This document shows positions 61,063-64,000 of a DNA stretch of 64,000 nucleotides, one piece after another (position 1 is the stretch's first letter; each line of letters begins with the position of its first letter). A program made the position numbers and the translations under genes. The notes beneath the pieces were generated by a model. That model searched no databases, was not told where the DNA came from, and saw nothing but the letters and a program-made list of their open reading frames with translations. The DNA comes from Candidatus Cloacimonadota bacterium (lineage in GTDB: Bacteria > Cloacimonadota > Cloacimonadia > Cloacimonadales > Cloacimonadaceae), in NCBI GenBank assembly GCA_012728875.1, contig JAAYEF010000014.1, positions 1 to 64,000 of the forward strand, given 5' to 3'.

Positions 61063-61761
61063 CTAAATCAGGTTGTTGTCCAGAATCTGCTGCGCAAAAA
61101 ACAGATCCACTTCATCGGTGATTTTTATGTTTAAATCAGAACAAAATTTATAACTCACTTTCGCTCCATGGTATTCAACCAAAGAGGAATCGTCGGTGCT
61201 GATGAATCCTTCCTGATAGGCGCGTTCATACGCAGCCATGATCAGTCTGTAGGAAAAAACCTGCGGAGTGAAAGCCTGCACCAGTTTGTGGCGCGGGATG
61301 GTCTCCAAAATGTGGTCTTGTTCTATACTTTTAATTGTGTTTTTCAGCCTTGCAACCGGAACGGCGGCCTTGCTTTTTTTCACCATCTCAAAAAGTTCGC
61401 CAAGCAACTCTTCCGTGATGAAAGGACGAACTGCGTCGTGGATGAACACATATTCCGTTCGCGGCGGGCAGTTTTGCAGGGCGCTGAACACGCTGTCCTG
61501 CCTCTCAAAACCTCCAGGCACCACCAGCCAGGGCTTTTCAAAGTCCTCAAAATATTCCCGCACCATGTTTTGGCAGTAGTCCTGTTCGTCTTCCGGCGCG
61601 GTGATGATGATGTTGTCGATGTATTCCGAAGTGAAAAAACGCTGCAAGGTGTGGATGATGATGGGAATTCCGCCGAGCTTTAGCCACTGTTTGCGAACGT
61701 TTCCACCCATGCGGCTTCCCGAACCGGCAGCGGTGATGATGGCAGTGCTTAGTGTTTCCAC
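61063..61761 (-). CDS. ispD: 2-C-methyl-D-erythritol 4-phosphate cytidylyltransferase
   Basis: IspD, third enzyme of the MEP pathway. The 232-residue protein begins TAIITAAGSGSRMGGNVRKQW (CTP-binding, shown in part by AAGSGSRMGG), followed by VPGGFERQDSVFSAL, VFIHDAVRPFI and STDDSSLVEYHG. The start is a GTG at 61761 lying inside the end of the radical SAM gene (13-base overlap). It precedes the GlmS homologue by eight bases. Confidence 0.94.
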   Translation of the reverse strand: METLSTAIITAAGSGSRMGGNVRKQWLKLGGIPIIIHTLQRFFTSEYIDNIIITAPEDEQDYCQNMVREYFEDFEKPWLVVPGGFERQDSVFSALQNCPPRTEYVFIHDAVRPFITEELLGELFEMVKKSKAAVPVARLKNTIKSIEQDHILETIPRHKLVQAFTPQVFSYRLIMAAYERAYQEGFISTDDSSLVEYHGAKVSYKFCSDLNIKITDEVDLFFAQQILDNNLI

Positions 61762-62696
61762 GAGTAAAAAACTCCCCGTTCTTCGCGTTTGATGTCCACT
61801 TTGCCTTCCAAGTTCAACTGCCTGAGAAACTTGCTGATTTCATTGATGTGCAGTCCCAGGGTCTGGGAAAGATCCTCTGCGGTGGAGGGACGCCGCATTA
61901 GCGTGGCTTTCATGGCTTCGCCAATATCCTGGGGCACATGGGTTTCAAAGTTTTGCGGATGGGATTTTGCAATGATTTCCACCGGCATTTCCAAACGCTC
62001 AACCAGGTATTTTTTCACACGGTTCAAAACTGTTTCTCCGGCGGCTTCAACCCATTCTTCCGAGCCGGGGCGGTCCAAAGAATTTAGCTGCACAAGGTCG
62101 GGCTTGATTTTTGCGATGGCTGGAGCCAGGCAATCCAATTCTTCCGGAGTATCGTTAATTCCTTCGATAATAAAGACTTCCAGCCAGATCTGCCCCGAAA
62201 ATTCCACGCGCAGGGCGCTGAGCGCTTCCACCAATTTTTGAGCCGTCAGTCCGGGATGGGGTTGATTGATCTTTTCAAAGCTTTCCTGGCGACAGGCGTC
62301 CAGAGACGGCAAAATCAGATCGCAGGGCAAAATCTCTTTTCTGAGTTCCGCATCGTCGAGCAGCACCCCGTTTGTGAGCAGGGCAAGCTGGTACTGGGGA
62401 AATTCTTCCTTGATAATGCGAATGATTTCGCCGATCCGGCTGTGCAGAGTGGGTTCTCCGGCTCCGGAAAAGGTGATGTAATCAAGCTTGGGTCCGTCTG
62501 CCAGAAAATGGCGCAATTCAGCCAGAATCTCTTCCACAGGAAAAAATTCCTGCCGCTCCAAAGTCAGATGGTCTGTGCTATAAATCTCGCAATAGACGCA
62601 GTTCAGCGGGCAATATTTGAAGGGAACCAAGTCCACGCCCAGTGAAAAACCGAGGCGTCGCGAGTGGACTGGTCCGAAAAGGTGTTTATATTTCAT
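61749..62696 (-). CDS. Radical SAM protein with C-terminal winged helix
   Basis: A 315-residue radical SAM enzyme. The 4Fe-4S ligands are in KYCPLNCVYCEI (CxxxCxxC, residues ~29-36), with FSGAGEPTLH as the GGE-like SAM-binding loop and DLILPSLDA further on. The last ~60 residues are a winged-helix-like segment (STAEDLSQTLGLHINEISKFL, LEGKVDIKREERGVFYSW; seen in part), an unusual addition suggesting nucleic-acid binding or regulation. The reaction is unknown. Its ATG follows the BamA stop directly and its end overlaps IspD. Confidence 0.85.
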   Translation of the reverse strand: MKYKHLFGPVHSRRLGFSLGVDLVPFKYCPLNCVYCEIYSTDHLTLERQEFFPVEEILAELRHFLADGPKLDYITFSGAGEPTLHSRIGEIIRIIKEEFPQYQLALLTNGVLLDDAELRKEILPCDLILPSLDACRQESFEKINQPHPGLTAQKLVEALSALRVEFSGQIWLEVFIIEGINDTPEELDCLAPAIAKIKPDLVQLNSLDRPGSEEWVEAAGETVLNRVKKYLVERLEMPVEIIAKSHPQNFETHVPQDIGEAMKATLMRRPSTAEDLSQTLGLHINEISKFLRQLNLEGKVDIKREERGVFYSWKH

Positions 62697-64000
62697 TTAA
62701 AACGTTGTTCCAAATTGGATATGGGGCTCCCAGGTGCCCAGATCGAGGTTGTAGGCATAGTCAAATCCAATCAAGCCGAACGGACTTTGGATGCGGATTC
62801 CTGCTCCCACGCCTTTTTTGAATTTCAGGAAGTTGAAGTCCCGCAGGCGGTTGTAGCAATCTCCGGCATCCAGGAAAACCAGGCCGATGATTTGGTCGCT
62901 GCCGATGGGATAGGCCAGTTCCGAAGAAAATATGATGGCGCGGGTTCCGCCGGTGTCCATGACTCCGTCGCCATCTTCGTCCACTCCGATGCGGCGGTCT
63001 GCATAGCCGCGGATGCCGTCCACTCCGGTGCCGCCCAGATAGAATTTTTCATCCGGGGGTGCGTCTTTCGAAGAGCCATAGGGCGTGATGTAGCCAAAGC
63101 GCCATTTTGTGCGCAGGGTGAGCTTTTGCCACATTTCCATATACCAGTTCACCTGGGCAATTTGCTTGTAATAGTCAAAATTGCCGCCCAAGGGTCCGCC
63201 CGCCACTTCGGAGAACAGAATCAGCTGGGAACCCCGGGTTGGGAAATAGATGTTGTTGCGGGTATCGCGGCTCACGGTTGCGCTCAATGCGCTGGTGTAG
63301 CGCCAGCCCAGGGTGTCAAGTTCCGCCAAAGTGGGGTTTGTAACGGGGTCGAAAAGGTCACGTTTTGTGATCTCATATTTTTTGGAATAAAGCGAATATC
63401 CGCCCACCAAACGGGTTCGGTTCATCAGTGGAATATAGCGTCCCAGACGCACACTGGCGCCGCGGGTGAAAATCTTGTAGTAAAACGAGCTCCAGTCCTT
63501 GGTGGTGTAATACAGCGAAGTTCCCAGCAGCACATCACTGTCGAAAAGGTTGGGATTGGTAAAGTTTGCCTGAAAGTCCTGAGTTTTTCCGCCAAACTCC
63601 CAAGCCACGCTGCTGGACCAGTTGTTTCCCAGGATATTGTTCATGGTCACGGAAAGCTGACCCACAAAGCCATCCTGGCTGTTATAGCCAACGCCGCCGT
63701 TTGCGGTGCCGCTGGATTTGTCGATCACGTCGATCTGCAAATCAATGTCGCCATTGGAGTTGATCGGCGTGTAGTCCAGCCTGATGTCGGGTTCGAAAAA
63801 CCCCAGATTATAGATATTTTGCTGGCTTCTGATCACCTGGCTTTGACGGAAATAATCACCGGGAGCGATGTCCAGTTCGCGCAGCAGCACTTTGTCTTTG
63901 GTGCGTTTGTTGCCAGTGATGTGGATCTGGTGTATGCGCGCACGGTTGCCTTCATTTATGTTCAATGCAATGTTCAGGGTTCCATCCACGCACTGCATAT
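62697..64000 (-). CDS. bamA: BamA outer-membrane assembly factor, C-terminal part (runs off the window)
   Basis: At least 434 residues of a BamA/Omp85 protein; the 5' end lies beyond the window. The visible part has the last POTRA domain (INEGNRARIHQIHITGNKRTKD, seen in part; ELDIAPGDYFRQSQVI) and the 16-strand barrel with the conserved lid-loop motif (GGTGVDGIRGYADRRIG, given in part by VDGIRGYADR, the VRGY/F motif) and the ending GLIGFDYAYNLDLGTWEP..FGTTF with the terminal Phe. BamA folds and inserts outer-membrane proteins. It precedes the radical SAM, ispD, glmS and ispF genes with no gaps. Confidence 0.93.
   Translation of the reverse strand, partial: MQCVDGTLNIALNINEGNRARIHQIHITGNKRTKDKVLLRELDIAPGDYFRQSQVIRSQQNIYNLGFFEPDIRLDYTPINSNGDIDLQIDVIDKSSGTANGGVGYNSQDGFVGQLSVTMNNILGNNWSSSVAWEFGGKTQDFQANFTNPNLFDSDVLLGTSLYYTTKDWSSFYYKIFTRGASVRLGRYIPLMNRTRLVGGYSLYSKKYEITKRDLFDPVTNPTLAELDTLGWRYTSALSATVSRDTRNNIYFPTRGSQLILFSEVAGGPLGGNFDYYKQIAQVNWYMEMWQKLTLRTKWRFGYITPYGSSKDAPPDEKFYLGGTGVDGIRGYADRRIGVDEDGDGVMDTGGTRAIIFSSELAYPIGSDQIIGLVFLDAGDCYNRLRDFNFLKFKKGVGAGIRIQSPFGLIGFDYAYNLDLGTWEPHIQFGTTF

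Noticed and set aside
1-64000. tRNA, rRNA, CRISPR, prophage or transposase genes
   Set aside because: I looked through the gaps for cloverleaf-type GTTCGA arms, regularly spaced direct repeats and recombinase motifs, and saw none. Gaps are short and the open frames are housekeeping or envelope genes.

Overview
The window is ordinary chromosomal DNA of an uncultured-type, Gram-negative (diderm), probably anaerobic bacterium. It has an outer-membrane assembly factor (BamA), a BamD-like lipoprotein, a TonB-dependent receptor, TolC/RND efflux, many lipoproteins, a Bat aerotolerance operon and secreted proteins ending in a FlgD-like C-terminal sorting module. That mix, together with a MutL-type ATPase and a Bacteroidetes-like helicase-nuclease, suggests the FCB group, most likely Candidatus Cloacimonadota. 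This assignment is inference from gene content; no rRNA is present to confirm it.

Layout. 1-3400: two secreted proteins on the minus strand (a four-fold repeat protein and a beta-helix protein), then an AT-rich gap. 3.4-12.8 kb (plus): SNF2 helicase, a helical-repeat protein, GreA, an M18 aminopeptidase, then an envelope cluster (YbgF-like lipoprotein, membrane protein, BamD-like lipoprotein, NadD). 12.9-17.4 kb: a lipoprotein (minus), MutM, ferritin, a patatin phospholipase and a soluble cNMP-domain histidine kinase. 17.8-31.2 kb (plus): ribosomal protein L28, then a tightly overlapping moxR-DUF58-batA-batB-batC-batD-batE operon, a 2-hydroxyacid dehydrogenase, ComF, a small protein, and a MutL-like ATPase with a conserved partner protein. 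31.5-37.7 kb (minus): a TonB receptor/DUF4249 lipoprotein pair and a large secreted adhesin-like protein. 37.9-47.6 kb (minus): two complete drug-efflux systems back to back, a BmrCD-like heterodimeric ABC exporter and an RND-MFP-TolC tripartite pump. 48.0-51.4 kb: dCMP deaminase and a secreted M1 aminopeptidase. 51.5-64 kb (minus): AddA/AddB recombination nuclease, IspF, an unusually long GlmS homologue, IspD, a radical SAM protein and the C-terminal part of BamA, which runs off the window.

The gene sets hang together around envelope building (BamA, BamD-like, GlmS, IspD/IspF for lipid carriers), envelope protection and export (efflux pumps, Bat operon), peptide breakdown (two aminopeptidases) and genome maintenance (AddAB, MutM, SNF2). 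I see no tRNA, rRNA, CRISPR array, transposase, integrase or phage gene.

The most interesting items are: the 917-residue GlmS homologue whose catalytic Cys sits at residue 35 and cannot be placed at position 2 by another start; the MutL-like ATPase with a barrel-sandwich/KOW-type partner and no mutase nearby; a 19-base palindrome between the two efflux operons; a degenerate dispersed intergenic repeat sharing the cores TGACGGGTGGG and GCCAGACGGGTG; and perfect TTGACA boxes before most transcription units without a matching TATAAT.
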